Shown here piece by piece: positions 1 through 9,356 of a stretch of DNA of 64,000 nt. A program made the translations under genes and the position numbers. The notes beneath the pieces were generated by a model, which was given only the letters and a program-made list of their open reading frames with translations, was not told the DNA's origin and ran no database searches. The DNA is from a bacterium 210917-DFI.7.65 (GTDB taxonomy: Bacteria; Bacillota; Clostridia; Oscillospirales; Oscillospiraceae). The stretch is taken from NCBI GenBank assembly GCA_020555865.1, contig JAJCJJ010000006.1, positions 105,347-169,346 of the forward strand. The letters run 5' to 3'. Position 1 is the stretch's first letter. The number at the start of each line of letters is the position of its first letter.

Positions 1-667
1 AGTTGATAAACCCGTACAGGTCGTTGACGAAGAAGGCCGCAAAACATACCGTTACCGAAAGATACATAATATTCACGGTCGAGGCCAGCGCCCACAATAC
101 AATCAGCACCAGATCGTTGGCTGCATACCAGGCCGCATACCAGGGATTGCGGCGGAACGTGAGGTAGGCCGCTCCAAAGCTGGTGGTCACGGAAACCGTG
201 CTGGGCAAAAGATTGGCCGTATTGAAGTAAGCGAGGATAAAATAGAACAGTACCGTCACCGCCGCAGCCAGCACCACTAAAAAAACGCCTTCCCCCCAGC
301 GCAGATGATTGACTTCCACCTCGGCGTGATTGCCCTGATAAGGGTTGCGTATCCAGGTAATCAGCGAAAAGACCGCCATGGGCAATGTCATGCCCAAATA
401 TGTAATCATCTCCCCATAATAGGCAAAGGAATACGAAATGATGCCATAAAGCACACTGAACACAATGACCAGAAACTGGCCGAAAGGATTGGCCTTGGCC
501 ACAAAAATCAACGCCGTTACGCCAATCAAAGACGCTGTCAGCGTCAGGTAATTTCCCCGGTCAAACAGCAAAAATGCCGCCAGGATCAGCCCCACTGAAC
601 CGCCCCACAGCAGCTTTTCCGAACGCGAGAAGTAGCGCATCAGCCTCTTCCATTGTTCCATACTCAT
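1..667 (-). CDS. pnuC: PnuC-type nicotinamide riboside/NMN transporter (3' end outside window)
   Basis: About 222 codons are present and the C-terminus runs off the left edge. The protein has a short basic N-terminus followed by several hydrophobic helices. It shows the PnuC-like pattern of Arg-Asn-Pro-Trp-Tyr followed by Trp-Tyr-Ala-Ala-Asn-Asp, and later Val-Asn-Asp-Leu-Tyr-Gly. PnuC proteins are facilitators of the inner membrane that bring in nicotinamide riboside for NAD synthesis; a related vitamin such as thiamine (PnuT) cannot be excluded. The start at 667 (ATG-Ser-ATG) follows GGAGGAGAG; the second ATG at 661 is an alternative. The gene stands alone behind its own promoter and a leader with a terminator-like hairpin. 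Confidence 0.8.
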   Translation of the reverse strand, partial: MSMEQWKRLMRYFSRSEKLLWGGSVGLILAAFLLFDRGNYLTLTASLIGVTALIFVAKANPFGQFLVIVFSVLYGIISYSFAYYGEMITYLGMTLPMAVFSLITWIRNPYQGNHAEVEVNHLRWGEGVFLVVLAAAVTVLFYFILAYFNTANLLPSTVSVTTSFGAAYLTFRRNPWYAAWYAANDLVLIVLWALASTVNIMYLSVTVCFAAFFVNDLYGFIN

Positions 668-687
668 CTCTCCTCCAAATCGGTTAG

Positions 688-720
688 AAAAAAACGACAG
701 GACCGGCCCGCTGTCCCTGT
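688..720 (-). terminator. Terminator-like hairpin in the pnuC leader
   Basis: On the minus strand ACAGG-G-AC pairs with GT-CCTGT around a 9-nt loop and is followed, after CG, by seven T. It lies between the promoter (764-792) and the start codon of pnuC, so it would attenuate the gene rather than end an upstream one. No known riboswitch aptamer was recognised in the roughly 40 nt before it. Confidence 0.5.
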
Positions 721-763
721 TCCCGGCGCGAAGTACCGCATATTTTCTGCCTCATCGACTTGT

Positions 764-792
764 ATGATAACAAGCACCCCAAACCTTGTCAA
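764..792 (-). promoter_or_regulatory. Sigma-A-type promoter for pnuC
   Basis: TTGACA (787-792), 17-nt spacer, TATCAT (764-769) on the minus strand, giving a leader of about 90 nt. Confidence 0.7.
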
Positions 793-806
793 TACGCTCC
801 CTACGC

Positions 807-855
807 AAAACAGCAGGCAGGACAGAGAGAAACCCGCTGTCCCGCCTGCTGTTTT
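807..855 (-). terminator. Terminator of the unknown membrane-anchored gene
   Basis: A 12-bp outer stem (AAAACAGCAGGC and its complement) plus 6 bp inside one mismatch, starting about 10 nt after the stop at 867. It ends in TTTT on the minus strand, and the other strand is also T-rich. Confidence 0.65.
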
Positions 856-866
856 GCTTTGTTTCT

Positions 867-1544
867 TCATCGCTCCGCGACAACCCGGTCAGTGCGCTGT
901 CCGGCATCCTCACAGGCTTCCCGGAAGCCGCGGATAAACGTCCGCAGCGCCGCTTCATCCCTGGCATACACGCTGAACAGATCCTTCTGCGAATCAAACT
1001 CCAGCTCCCCCTTCAGCGCGGGCGCCTGCTCCTCCACATAGCGCTTTGCCAGCTGATCCCAATCAAATCCCGTGCCCTGCAGCCCCTGCCTGGTGCAAAC
1101 AGACTGCAATTCGGTGTCGGTTCGCAGGCCCACCGATGCGCCCTGCGCTTGTTCCACCCAGAAAAAAGGCGCAATCTCCCCGCACAGTTCCTCCATCGCT
1201 TCTTCATCTTCTGCGCAGGCAGCCTCCGCAGCGGCACGGCGACGATTCCGCTCGGCATCGACCGCCTCCATCAGCAGTTCGTGCCACACGCTGCCGTCCC
1301 CGCGCGAACGGCTCAGATTCTGCAGTTGCGGGTCCGTCATACGCTGCACCGTTTTGGTCAGATAACTCTGGTAGGCTTCCCGGTCGTAACGCTTACCGGT
1401 CTTTTGATCCAGAAAGCTTTCTTTATCCGAATCCGCCGGAAGTTCAAACTGCGCCAGAGCCTTTCCGCTGCGTGCATTGGTAAATATACGAACGATGATA
1501 AAAGTCAGCACTGCCGCCAGGATAAGCGCTGCGAAAAAAATCAT
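867..1544 (-). CDS. Unknown protein with one N-terminal membrane helix
   Basis: A 225-residue protein not recognised as a known family. Residues 2-20 form one hydrophobic helix; the rest is a soluble, acidic, Ala/Glu/Arg-rich and probably helical domain with several Cys. The ATG at 1544 is preferred because GGAGGG lies 6 nt before it; an in-frame ATG at 1562 has no ribosome site. It lies downstream of pnp but the strong pnp terminator lies between them, so it may have its own weak promoter. Topology suggests an anchored domain either in the cytoplasm or outside, depending on helix orientation. Confidence 0.7.
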   Translation of the reverse strand: MIFFAALILAAVLTFIIVRIFTNARSGKALAQFELPADSDKESFLDQKTGKRYDREAYQSYLTKTVQRMTDPQLQNLSRSRGDGSVWHELLMEAVDAERNRRRAAAEAACAEDEEAMEELCGEIAPFFWVEQAQGASVGLRTDTELQSVCTRQGLQGTGFDWDQLAKRYVEEQAPALKGELEFDSQKDLFSVYARDEAALRTFIRGFREACEDAGQRTDRVVAER

Positions 1545-1576
1545 GGTTTTCCCTCCATACATTGCGTGATCGCTTC

Positions 1577-1624
1577 AAAAACAGGGGCGGGACGCTTCCG
1601 TCGTCCCCGCCCCCGGTCCTGTTT
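1577..1624 (-). terminator. Terminator of pnp
   Basis: A GC-rich stem (GGGGCGGGGACG against CGTCCCGCCCC with the loop ACGGAAG) followed by TGTTTTTG on the minus strand, 27 nt after the pnp stop. Confidence 0.8.
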
Positions 1625-1650
1625 CCCTGCCGGTTCCAACCAGCGAAGCT

Positions 1651-3801
1651 TTACTTGATCTCTTCGCCAGCAGCCTTCCTGGCCTCGATTTCCTTCACAG
1701 CGTCCTTGTGGCTCAGGTTCACGCGGCCTTTTTCGTCGATTTCCGTAACCTTGACCCACATCATGTCGCCGATCTTGCACACATCCTCCACCTTTTCCAC
1801 GCGGTGGTTTGCCAGTTTGGAGATGTGCACCAAGCCATCCTTGCCGGGAGCCAGCTCCACGAACGCACCAAACTGCATCAGGCGCACCACGCGGCCATAA
1901 TACAGGCTGCCCACTTCCGGCACAAATACGATGGTATCAATGGCCTTCTTGGCCGCGTCGCAACTCTCCGGATTGGGCGCAGAAATAAAGATGGAACCGT
2001 CGTCCTCGATGTCGATTTTGGCGCCGGTATCGGCCACAATTTTCTGAATAACCTTACCGCCGGAACCGATGACCTCACGGATCTTGTCCGGATCAATGTG
2101 CATGGTGAGCATCTTAGGCGCATATTTGCTGACCTCAGGCCGCGGCTCGGCGATCACGGGCAGCATAATCTGGTCGAGAATCTGGCAGCGGGCATCATAG
2201 GTGATTTCCAGCGCATTTTTGATGATCTCCATGGTCAGGCCATCATTCTTCAGATCCATCTGAATGGCAGTGATACCCTTCTTGGTGCCGCCCACCTTGA
2301 AGTCCATCTCGCCGTGGAAGTCCTCCACACCCTGGATATCAATAAAGGTCGTAAAGGAACCGTCATCGTCCTGGATCAGGCCGCAGGAAATGCCAGCCAC
2401 AGGGGCCTTGATGGGAACGCCGGCATCCATCAGCGCCAGCGTGGAGCCGCAGATAGAACCCTGGGACGTGGATCCGTTGGAAGAAAGCACTTCGCTCACC
2501 ACACGGATGGCATAGGGGAATTCTTCCACACTGGGCAGCACCGGCACCAGGGCGCGCTCGGCGAGAGCGCCGTGACCGATCTCGCGGCGGCCGGGGCTGC
2601 GGGCCGGCTTGGCCTCGCCCACACTGTAGCCGGGGAAATTGTAGTGATGCATATAGCGCTTGGATTCCTCTTCCCAGATGGTATCCAGCTTCTGCGCAGC
2701 AGACAGCGTGTCCAGCGTACACACGCTGAGCACCTGGGTCTGGCCGCGCGTAAACAGACCCGATCCATGAACCCGGGGCAGCACACCCACTTCGGCCGCC
2801 AGAGGACGGATCTCGTTTTTGGCGCGGCCGTCCACACGGTGGCCCTGCAGCAGCCAGGCCTTAACAATCTTCTTCTGGAATTTGTAGGTAATTTCGTCGA
2901 GATACTTGTCCATGTCAGGGTATTCCTCGGCGAACAACTCGTGCCAATGATCCATCAGCACGTTCCAGCGGGCTTCGCGTACGTTCTTGTCGTCGGTATC
3001 CATAGCGGCCTTCGCCTCATCCATGGTGGCTTCCACAATCTTGTCGAACAGCTCCTGGTTAAAATCAGCGTGGGGATAGTCGAACTTGGGCTTGCCAATC
3101 TCGGAAACCATCCGGTTGATCAACTCCACCTGCTTCTGGTTTTCCTGATGGGCCAGCTCAATGGCGCGGAACATGGTGTCGTTGTCCACCTCGTTGGCGC
3201 CGGCTTCGATCATGACCACTTTCTTGCCCGTGGACACCACGGTCACGTCCAGATCGGAAACCTGTCGCTGCTCGCTGGTGGGATTGAGCACCAATTCACC
3301 GTTCACCAGGCCAACCTTCAACGCACCCACCGGGCCATTCCAGGGAATGTCGGAAATGGCCAGCGCGGCGGAAGTGCCGATCAGGGCCGCAATCTCGGGC
3401 GAGCAGTCGTGGTCGACACTCATCACCGTGGCCATAATGGACACGTCATTGCGGAAGTCGCCGGGGAACAGGGGACGGATGGGACGGTCGATGACACGGG
3501 AGGTCAGCACACCCTTTTCGCCAGGGCGGCCCTCGCGGCGCAAAAAGCTGCCGGGAATACGACCCACGGAATACATCTTTTCCTCAAAATCCACGCTCAG
3601 GGGGAAGAAATCAATGCCGTCGCGGGGCTTGGCCGAGGCGGTGGCACACACCAGCACCACAGTATCGCCGTAACGCACCAGGACGGAGGCGTTGGCCAGC
3701 TCGGCCAGCTTGCCCACCTCCAGCGTCAGGGGGCGGCCTGCCAGATCCATGCTGTAGGTCTTGTAATTGCTGAACTCTCTGTGCTTAATAATAGTTGACA
3801 T
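1651..3801 (-). CDS. pnp: Polynucleotide phosphorylase (PNPase)
   Basis: A 716-residue protein of normal full length. Two RNase PH-like domains flank a helical linker; the second core contains the conserved RSPGRREIGHG stretch. A KH domain near residue 570 shows the IGSGGK loop and a C-terminal S1 domain starts near residue 630. PNPase degrades RNA 3' to 5' with phosphate, releasing nucleoside diphosphates, and works as a trimer in RNA turnover. The gene follows rpsO, the usual bacterial order. A long hairpin between the two genes (3850-3900) resembles the site through which PNPase represses itself in enterobacteria. No clear promoter of its own was seen, so readthrough from rpsO is likely. 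Confidence 0.97.
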   Translation of the reverse strand: MSTIIKHREFSNYKTYSMDLAGRPLTLEVGKLAELANASVLVRYGDTVVLVCATASAKPRDGIDFFPLSVDFEEKMYSVGRIPGSFLRREGRPGEKGVLTSRVIDRPIRPLFPGDFRNDVSIMATVMSVDHDCSPEIAALIGTSAALAISDIPWNGPVGALKVGLVNGELVLNPTSEQRQVSDLDVTVVSTGKKVVMIEAGANEVDNDTMFRAIELAHQENQKQVELINRMVSEIGKPKFDYPHADFNQELFDKIVEATMDEAKAAMDTDDKNVREARWNVLMDHWHELFAEEYPDMDKYLDEITYKFQKKIVKAWLLQGHRVDGRAKNEIRPLAAEVGVLPRVHGSGLFTRGQTQVLSVCTLDTLSAAQKLDTIWEEESKRYMHHYNFPGYSVGEAKPARSPGRREIGHGALAERALVPVLPSVEEFPYAIRVVSEVLSSNGSTSQGSICGSTLALMDAGVPIKAPVAGISCGLIQDDDGSFTTFIDIQGVEDFHGEMDFKVGGTKKGITAIQMDLKNDGLTMEIIKNALEITYDARCQILDQIMLPVIAEPRPEVSKYAPKMLTMHIDPDKIREVIGSGGKVIQKIVADTGAKIDIEDDGSIFISAPNPESCDAAKKAIDTIVFVPEVGSLYYGRVVRLMQFGAFVELAPGKDGLVHISKLANHRVEKVEDVCKIGDMMWVKVTEIDEKGRVNLSHKDAVKEIEARKAAGEEIK

Positions 3802-3849
3802 GTTTGGCTCCTTCTTTCTGTTTGAATTGGATGGGAGCCGGGCTGCCGG

Positions 3850-3900
3850 TTTAGCGCTTGATCACATCTCCCCGCCGGGGGGACAGGATCAAAGGCTAAA
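3850..3900 (-). promoter_or_regulatory. Long hairpin in the pnp 5' leader
   Basis: On the minus strand TTTAGC pairs with GCTAAA, TTGATC with GATCAA and CCCC with GGGG, separated by small internal loops, giving one 51-nt imperfect stem starting 49 nt before the pnp start. There is no T run, so it is not a terminator. It could be a processing or autoregulatory site by analogy with E. coli pnp; this is inference. Confidence 0.5.
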
Positions 3901-3944
3901 AAGGCGGCAAAACTCCCAAATACAGTGTTCCGCAGGCGCTGCGG

Positions 3945-3977
3945 AAAAAGCGCGGGGAAGGCCACCCTTCCCCGCGC
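3945..3977 (-). terminator. Terminator of rpsO
   Basis: GCGCGGGGAAGG pairs perfectly with CCTTCCCCGCGC around a 4-nt loop and is followed by TTTTT on the minus strand. Readthrough would be needed to reach pnp. Confidence 0.85.
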
Positions 3978-3987
3978 ACGGTTTGAC

Positions 3988-4254
3988 TTACTTGCGGATA
4001 CCCAGCTTGGCGATCAGGGCGCGATAACGCTCGATATCCTTTTCCATCAGATAATCCAGCATCTTGCGGCGCTTACCGACCATTTTCAGAAGGCCGCGGT
4101 TGGAGTGCTTGTCCTGCGGGTTCTTCTTCATGTGCTCGGTGAGCTGCTGGATGCGGGCAGTGAGGATGGCGATCTGAACTTCGGGCGAGCCGGTGTCCTT
4201 CTCGTGGGTGCGGTTTGCCTCGATAACCGCAGTTTTCTCATCTTTCAGCATCAT
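3988..4254 (-). CDS. rpsO: Ribosomal protein S15
   Basis: An 88-residue basic protein with the S15 signatures [12 protein letters not shown] near the N-terminus and the conserved HSNRGLL stretch near residue 50. It binds 16S rRNA early in 30S assembly. The start is ATG-ATG; the upstream AGGTGG is 10 nt from the first ATG. A strong promoter at 4368-4396 gives a 5' leader of about 107 nt, long enough for the S15 autoregulation seen in other bacteria, although no specific binding fold was proved here. A perfect terminator follows and pnp lies behind it. Confidence 0.97.
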   Translation of the reverse strand: MMLKDEKTAVIEANRTHEKDTGSPEVQIAILTARIQQLTEHMKKNPQDKHSNRGLLKMVGKRRKMLDYLMEKDIERYRALIAKLGIRK

Positions 4255-4367
4255 GGTTTTGTTTCCACCTTTCCAATAAAGTTCCCTGCCTCTGAGCCTC
4301 GGGCCGGTGAACGCTCCGCAAAGCTAAGCGGCGGGATCGTGATTCCGCGCTGCGCGCGAACAGTAGT

Positions 4368-4396
4368 ACTATATCACAGGTTTTCCGGTTTGTAAA
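4368..4396 (-). promoter_or_regulatory. Promoter of rpsO
   Basis: TTTACA (4391-4396), 17-nt spacer, TATAGT (4368-4373) on the minus strand. Confidence 0.75.
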
Positions 4397-4466
4397 CCCC
4401 AAAAAGCACATCCTGTTTCGCAAAAATAATGCATTGCAGCGGAAATCTGTCTGCGCAACCCGCCGC

Positions 4467-4652
4467 TCAGTCGATATGGATGACCGATACGGGGCAGTTT
4501 GCCGCAGCTTCCTTGGCTGCCTCTTCGCAGTGCGGCGGCACTTCTCCGGAAATAGCCTGCGCCGTGCCGCCCTGCAGTTGAAAGACCTCCGGCGCTGTCT
4601 GTTCGCACATGCCGCAGCCGATGCAGCCGCTTTGATCCACGCTTGCAATCAT
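4467..4652 (-). CDS. Small 4Fe-4S ferredoxin
   Basis: A 61-residue acidic protein with one cluster motif: CIGCGMC at residues 10-16 and a distant Cys-Pro pair (NCPVSVI) near the C-terminus. This is the layout of single-cluster 4Fe-4S ferredoxins (Pfam Fer4_13/Fer4_15 type); an extra Cys lies between the two parts. It is a cytoplasmic electron carrier; PFOR, encoded 30 kb away, is a plausible but unproven partner. GGAGGAG precedes the ATG. It stands alone between rpsO and a divergent amidase. Confidence 0.88.
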   Translation of the reverse strand: MIASVDQSGCIGCGMCEQTAPEVFQLQGGTAQAISGEVPPHCEEAAKEAAANCPVSVIHID

Positions 4653-4729
4653 ACAAAATCTCCTCCTTCCGCTTCCATAATTGCATGGAAAGGATGCCCC
4701 ATTCGATGGAAATTTATACGATGCAACAC

Positions 4730-4758
4730 TGGAAACCGCCGCCGCCTTCTGTTATAAT
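4730..4758 (+). promoter_or_regulatory. Promoter of the amidase gene
   Basis: A perfect TATAAT at 4753-4758 with a weak -35 (TGGAAA, 4730-4735) at 17 nt. It lies downstream of the in-frame ATG at 4681, which rules out that start. Confidence 0.6.
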
Positions 4759-4830
4759 GAAAAAGATAACCCTACCCGCCCGCTTTTCAGTGGCGGAACG
4801 CTACCTAAAGAGAAAGAACAGGTGTCTCCC

Positions 4831-5523
4831 TTGACAGAAAAAAAACGATCGCCCCGCGGCAGGCGACGCGCTTTGCCCCAAAAGCAGAAACGGCAGTTGG
4901 CTCTGACCGGCCTGACGGCGCTGGTGCTGGTGGCAGTGGTTTTCGCCTTTGCCCTCCATACACAATCGGCCCGGCGCACCCTGCCGGAACGGGTGCAGGC
5001 TCATATGCCCGCCTGGGTCACTCAGGAATTGCTGACGCCCAATGAATATTCCCGTCCCCAAATCCCGGTCAAACAGGTCAACGCCATCGTCGTTCATTAT
5101 GTCGGCAACCCCGGCACCTCTGCCGCGGCCAACCGCAGCTACTTTGAGGGTCTTGCCGTCAGCGGCGAAACCTATGCCAGCGCCAACTTTGTCGTTGGGC
5201 TGGACGGCGAAATCCTTCAGTGCGTTCCCGTCAGCGAAGTGGCTTACTGTTCCAGCGACCGGAACTACGACACTGTTTCCATTGAAGTTTGCCACCCCAA
5301 TGCGGAAGGGCGCTTCAACGATGTTACTATGGATTCCCTGGTGCGCCTCACCGCCTGGCTGTGCGGGGAATTCGGCCTCGATCCCCAGCGGGACGTTATC
5401 CGTCACTACGACGTCACCGGTAAGGAATGCCCCCTCTACTACGTCCGAAATCCGGACGCTTGGCAGATTTTCAAAGAGCAGGTGCAATCTGCCGTAGAGG
5501 AAGAGCGGCAAAGCAATTCATAA
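4831..5523 (+). CDS. Membrane-anchored N-acetylmuramoyl-L-alanine amidase (Amidase_2)
   Basis: A 230-residue protein. A very basic N-terminus (about residues 1-22) is followed by a hydrophobic helix at 23-43, so it is a signal anchor or uncleaved signal. From about residue 83 an Amidase_2/PGRP fold follows: a zinc His in VVHYVGN, the NFVVG strand, SIEVCHPN, and the second zinc site in RHYDVTGKECP. The family cuts the amide bond between MurNAc and L-Ala in peptidoglycan. The TTG at 4831 is chosen as start because AGGTG lies 6 nt upstream and the promoter lies between it and any earlier in-frame ATG. A strong terminator follows directly, so it is a single-gene unit. Confidence 0.9.
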   Translation: MTEKKRSPRGRRRALPQKQKRQLALTGLTALVLVAVVFAFALHTQSARRTLPERVQAHMPAWVTQELLTPNEYSRPQIPVKQVNAIVVHYVGNPGTSAAANRSYFEGLAVSGETYASANFVVGLDGEILQCVPVSEVAYCSSDRNYDTVSIEVCHPNAEGRFNDVTMDSLVRLTAWLCGEFGLDPQRDVIRHYDVTGKECPLYYVRNPDAWQIFKEQVQSAVEEERQSNS

Positions 5524-5527
5524 CAAG

Positions 5528-5563
5528 ACAGGCCCCGGTTCGATCCGGGGCCTGTTTCTGTTT
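5528..5563 (+). terminator. Terminator between amidase and gdhA
   Basis: ACAGGCCCCGG pairs with CCGGGGCCTGT around a 6-nt loop and is followed by TTTCTGTTTCTG on the plus strand. The convergent gdhA may use it from the other side. Confidence 0.85.
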
Positions 5564-5592
5564 CTGTAATTTTGATGTGGGACGGTTGCCGT

Positions 5593-7028
<1,436 letters not shown>

Positions 7029-7167
7029 TAGTTTTTTACATCACTGTGTTAAATTTTTTGAATTTTTTTATCGTCAGTCCTGCAAATGTCTGCCAGTGAA
7101 AAACTGATGCCGTCAAAGTGTTTTTTGTTGGTTTCGCCAAATAAAGTGCAACCCCTGCCGCTTATAG

Positions 7168-7202
7168 GAAAGCGGTGCTTTCCGTATAGAAAGCACCGCT
7201 TC
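7168..7202 (-). terminator. Hairpin after the CBS-domain gene
   Basis: AAGCGGTGCTTTC pairs perfectly with GAAAGCACCGCTT around a 6-nt loop. The T tail is weak on both strands. It lies 42 nt after the CBS gene stop. Confidence 0.6.
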
Positions 7203-7243
7203 TTTGCATACCGTTTGTGCGCAAACCATTCTGCCGCGGCCGA

Positions 7244-7663
7244 TCAAGCCGTCACTGCTGCCGCAGCCGCCGCACTCTTTTCCGCAAAATACTGCACAAT
7301 GTCCTCCCGGGGCACGACGCCCACAAACATGTCCCGGTCATCCACAATAGGAATAACCGCGCCGCACAGCGCTGCACGCCGCAGTTCATCGTCCGAAGCA
7401 GTAATCTTCAGGGCCGGCGGCGCGCCGCGGCGCAGCAGCTCGGCAATTTTGTGATCTTTTGCCGCCTCATAGCCGCCCCAGTCGATGATATGCCATAGGA
7501 AATCACCTTCGCTGACTGTGCCGAGATACCGCCCGTCCTGATTGACCACGGGAACCTGCACACAGCCATGGCTGCGCATAAAGCGCAGTGCCTGCTGCAC
7601 GGTTTTATAATCGTAAAAAAACGGACACTCCGTCTTTCTCTGCAGGGAGCGAATAATATTCAT
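7244..7663 (-). CDS. Protein made of two CBS domains
   Basis: 139 residues made almost entirely of a CBS pair: the first domain ends in VQVPVVNQDGRYLGTVSEGDFL and the second in IPIVDDRDMFVGVVPREDIV. Stand-alone CBS pairs (Bateman modules) bind adenine nucleotides and regulate other proteins; the partner is not evident here. The C-terminus ends in an alanine run. AAAGGAGG lies 8 nt before the ATG. The gene stands alone. Confidence 0.9.
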   Translation of the reverse strand: MNIIRSLQRKTECPFFYDYKTVQQALRFMRSHGCVQVPVVNQDGRYLGTVSEGDFLWHIIDWGGYEAAKDHKIAELLRRGAPPALKITASDDELRRAALCGAVIPIVDDRDMFVGVVPREDIVQYFAEKSAAAAAAVTA

Positions 7664-7854
7664 TCGATCCGTCCTCCTTTTTCACTTTAAAGGATGTCAT
7701 ATTTATAGTATACGAAACAATCATGAAAAAACTGTGAACAGAAGGCAAAGAATGTTATCTAAAAATCCGCGGCAGCTTTTGGTTATTTATGCTAATCATT
7801 CTGTATATTCCCACAACCTTTTAACACTTTATGCAATGACGTTCCAAAACAATG

Positions 7855-7879
7855 AAAAAAGAAGGCCCGAAGGCCTTCT
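7855..7879 (-). terminator. Terminator of degV
   Basis: AGAAGGCC pairs with GGCCTTCT around a 4-nt loop and runs into six T on the minus strand, 57 nt after the stop. Confidence 0.85.
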
Positions 7880-7935
7880 TTCTCCTCCCCAGGAACCGCA
7901 CAGAAACGATCCCGAATTCTGTTCTGAACACCTGC

Positions 7936-8778
7936 TCAAAATGCCACAACCACGCCGCCGTCACCGGCATATACCGTACTGATGCCGCCGGTACGGACCA
8001 TCTCAACCTGGGTAAAGGGCAGCTTTTTAAACAGGAGGTTGCGCACATACACCGCCCGGTCGGGGCAGTTGCAGTGCGAAATCACCAGGGTGCGGCCTTC
8101 AATGCCGTGCTTTTTGGCCTTTTCCGCCGCCGCATCCGCCAGTCTGGCCAGAGCCTGCTTTACGCTCAGCGCCTGGCTCACTTTTCGGATGGTACCGGCA
8201 GGAGTGCCTTCCATCACCAGCTTAATATGCAGCGTACCGGTAATCAACGCCTGCACTTCGCTTAAACGGCCGTTTTTGCGCAGATTGTCAAGGTTTTCCA
8301 GCACAAACAGCGTGGTCAGGTGGGCAATGAAATGATCCATCTCCTCGATCACCTGCTCAAAAGGCAATCCGGCACGGCACAGCTCGAACAGCTTGATGAG
8401 CAGCGCGCTCTGCCCAGCCGAGGCCGAATGGGAATTAAACACATGGATCTTTTTCTCCGGATGCTCTTCCAAGTAGATATCTCTGGCCTGGACTGCGCTG
8501 TTGTAAGAACCGCTCAGTTCCGCCGACAACGTAACGACATACACTTCGTCTGCACCTTCAAAGGCATCCATATACCACTGGGGCGCGGGGCATGCCGTAC
8601 CGGTTCCTTCCGGCGAAGCAGCCATGCGGGCCACCAGATCCTCCGTGGTCAGCATACCGTTGTCCACATATTCCTGGTTCCCAATGCGGATAATCAGCGG
8701 CACCATGGCATATTCCGGCGCGTCCTTCAGCCCCGGTACGGGATCAGTGCAGCTGTCGCCGATAATTTTAAAACTCAT
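7936..8778 (-). CDS. DegV-family fatty-acid-binding protein
   Basis: 280 residues, the normal length. The N-terminus KIIGDSCTDP is the family's D-S start motif, TLSAELSGSYNSA is the central lipid-contact motif and RKNGRLS follows near residue 165. DegV/FakB proteins bind a fatty acid and present it to the FakA kinase; no fakA is in the window. GGGAGA precedes the ATG by 6 nt. It has a strong promoter of its own (8848-8876) and a clean terminator. Confidence 0.92.
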   Translation of the reverse strand: MSFKIIGDSCTDPVPGLKDAPEYAMVPLIIRIGNQEYVDNGMLTTEDLVARMAASPEGTGTACPAPQWYMDAFEGADEVYVVTLSAELSGSYNSAVQARDIYLEEHPEKKIHVFNSHSASAGQSALLIKLFELCRAGLPFEQVIEEMDHFIAHLTTLFVLENLDNLRKNGRLSEVQALITGTLHIKLVMEGTPAGTIRKVSQALSVKQALARLADAAAEKAKKHGIEGRTLVISHCNCPDRAVYVRNLLFKKLPFTQVEMVRTGGISTVYAGDGGVVVAF

Positions 8779-8847
8779 AAGCCATCTCCCAAAACAGGTC
8801 CTCTAATTTGATATTCAAAACCACATTACATAATACCTTTCATTTAC

Positions 8848-8876
8848 AGTATATGCTTTTCCGGCCCGCTTGTCAA
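8848..8876 (-). promoter_or_regulatory. Promoter of degV, overlapping an inverted repeat
   Basis: TTGACA (8871-8876), 17-nt spacer, TATACT (8848-8853) on the minus strand. The spacer is one arm of the inverted repeat at 8858-8895. Confidence 0.8.
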
Positions 8877-8895
8877 TCGAAAAGCGGGCCGGAAA
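8858..8895. repeat. 14-bp inverted repeat between cdd and degV
   Basis: TTTCCGGCCCGCTT at 8858-8871 and its exact complement at 8882-8895, with a 10-nt loop that holds most of the degV -35 box. There is no T run on either strand, so it is either a weak cdd terminator or an operator. Confidence 0.7.
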
Positions 8896-8926
8896 CAAAT
8901 TATTTACAGACAAAAAACAACATGGA

Positions 8927-9334
8927 TCAGTCTTTGGTTCCCCCTGGGAGTGATGCGCCGCCGAAGCCTTCCGCCAGCAAAGCGTGAAGCCCATATGCTT
9001 GCCATGCCCCCGCGTCGTTGGCACACAGGATGCGCATCTGCGGCGCAAATTCAAACAGAAACTGCCGGCATAGCCCACAGGGTGTGCATAGTTCTTTGGA
9101 AGACCCGGCCACCGCCAACAGGCGGAAATCCCGCCGTCCTTCGCTGAGCGCTTTGGCTGCTGCCACCCGTTCGGCGCACAGGCCGCAGGGATAGGACGCA
9201 TTTTCCAGATTGCATCCGGTGTAGACCGATCCGTCGCCGCACAGCAGCGCCGCACCGACACGGAAACCCGAATAGGGCGCATAGGCACGCTCCCTTATAT
9301 TCAGCGCCAAAGCTACCAGTTCATGTTCTGTCAT
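8927..9334 (-). CDS. cdd: Cytidine deaminase
   Basis: 135 residues, the size of the small tetrameric class. The catalytic CAE motif is at residues 53-55 and the second zinc site is PCGLCRQ further on; NLENASYP is the substrate-loop motif. It deaminates cytidine and deoxycytidine to uridine forms in pyrimidine salvage. The ATG at 9334 has GGAGAG 6 nt upstream. It begins 23 nt after the ABC exporter gene ends, so it is probably the last gene of the marR operon, although a functional link is not obvious. Confidence 0.95.
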   Translation of the reverse strand: MTEHELVALALNIRERAYAPYSGFRVGAALLCGDGSVYTGCNLENASYPCGLCAERVAAAKALSEGRRDFRLLAVAGSSKELCTPCGLCRQFLFEFAPQMRILCANDAGAWQAYGLHALLAEGFGGASLPGGTKD

Positions 9335-9356
9335 GACGCTCTCTCCTTCCCTGTGC

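Noticed and set aside
668..760. preQ1 or NAD+-II riboswitch in the pnuC leader
   Set aside because: The leader has a terminator-like hairpin but none of the conserved aptamer segments of these classes could be matched by eye.
1708..3798. A 696-codon plus-strand frame opposite pnp
   Set aside because: pnp is complete and unmistakable; the other frame is a codon-bias shadow.
4681..4830. N-terminal extension of the amidase to an ATG at 4681
   Set aside because: A TATAAT promoter at 4753-4758 lies downstream of it, and the extension would put about 50 polar residues before the membrane anchor.
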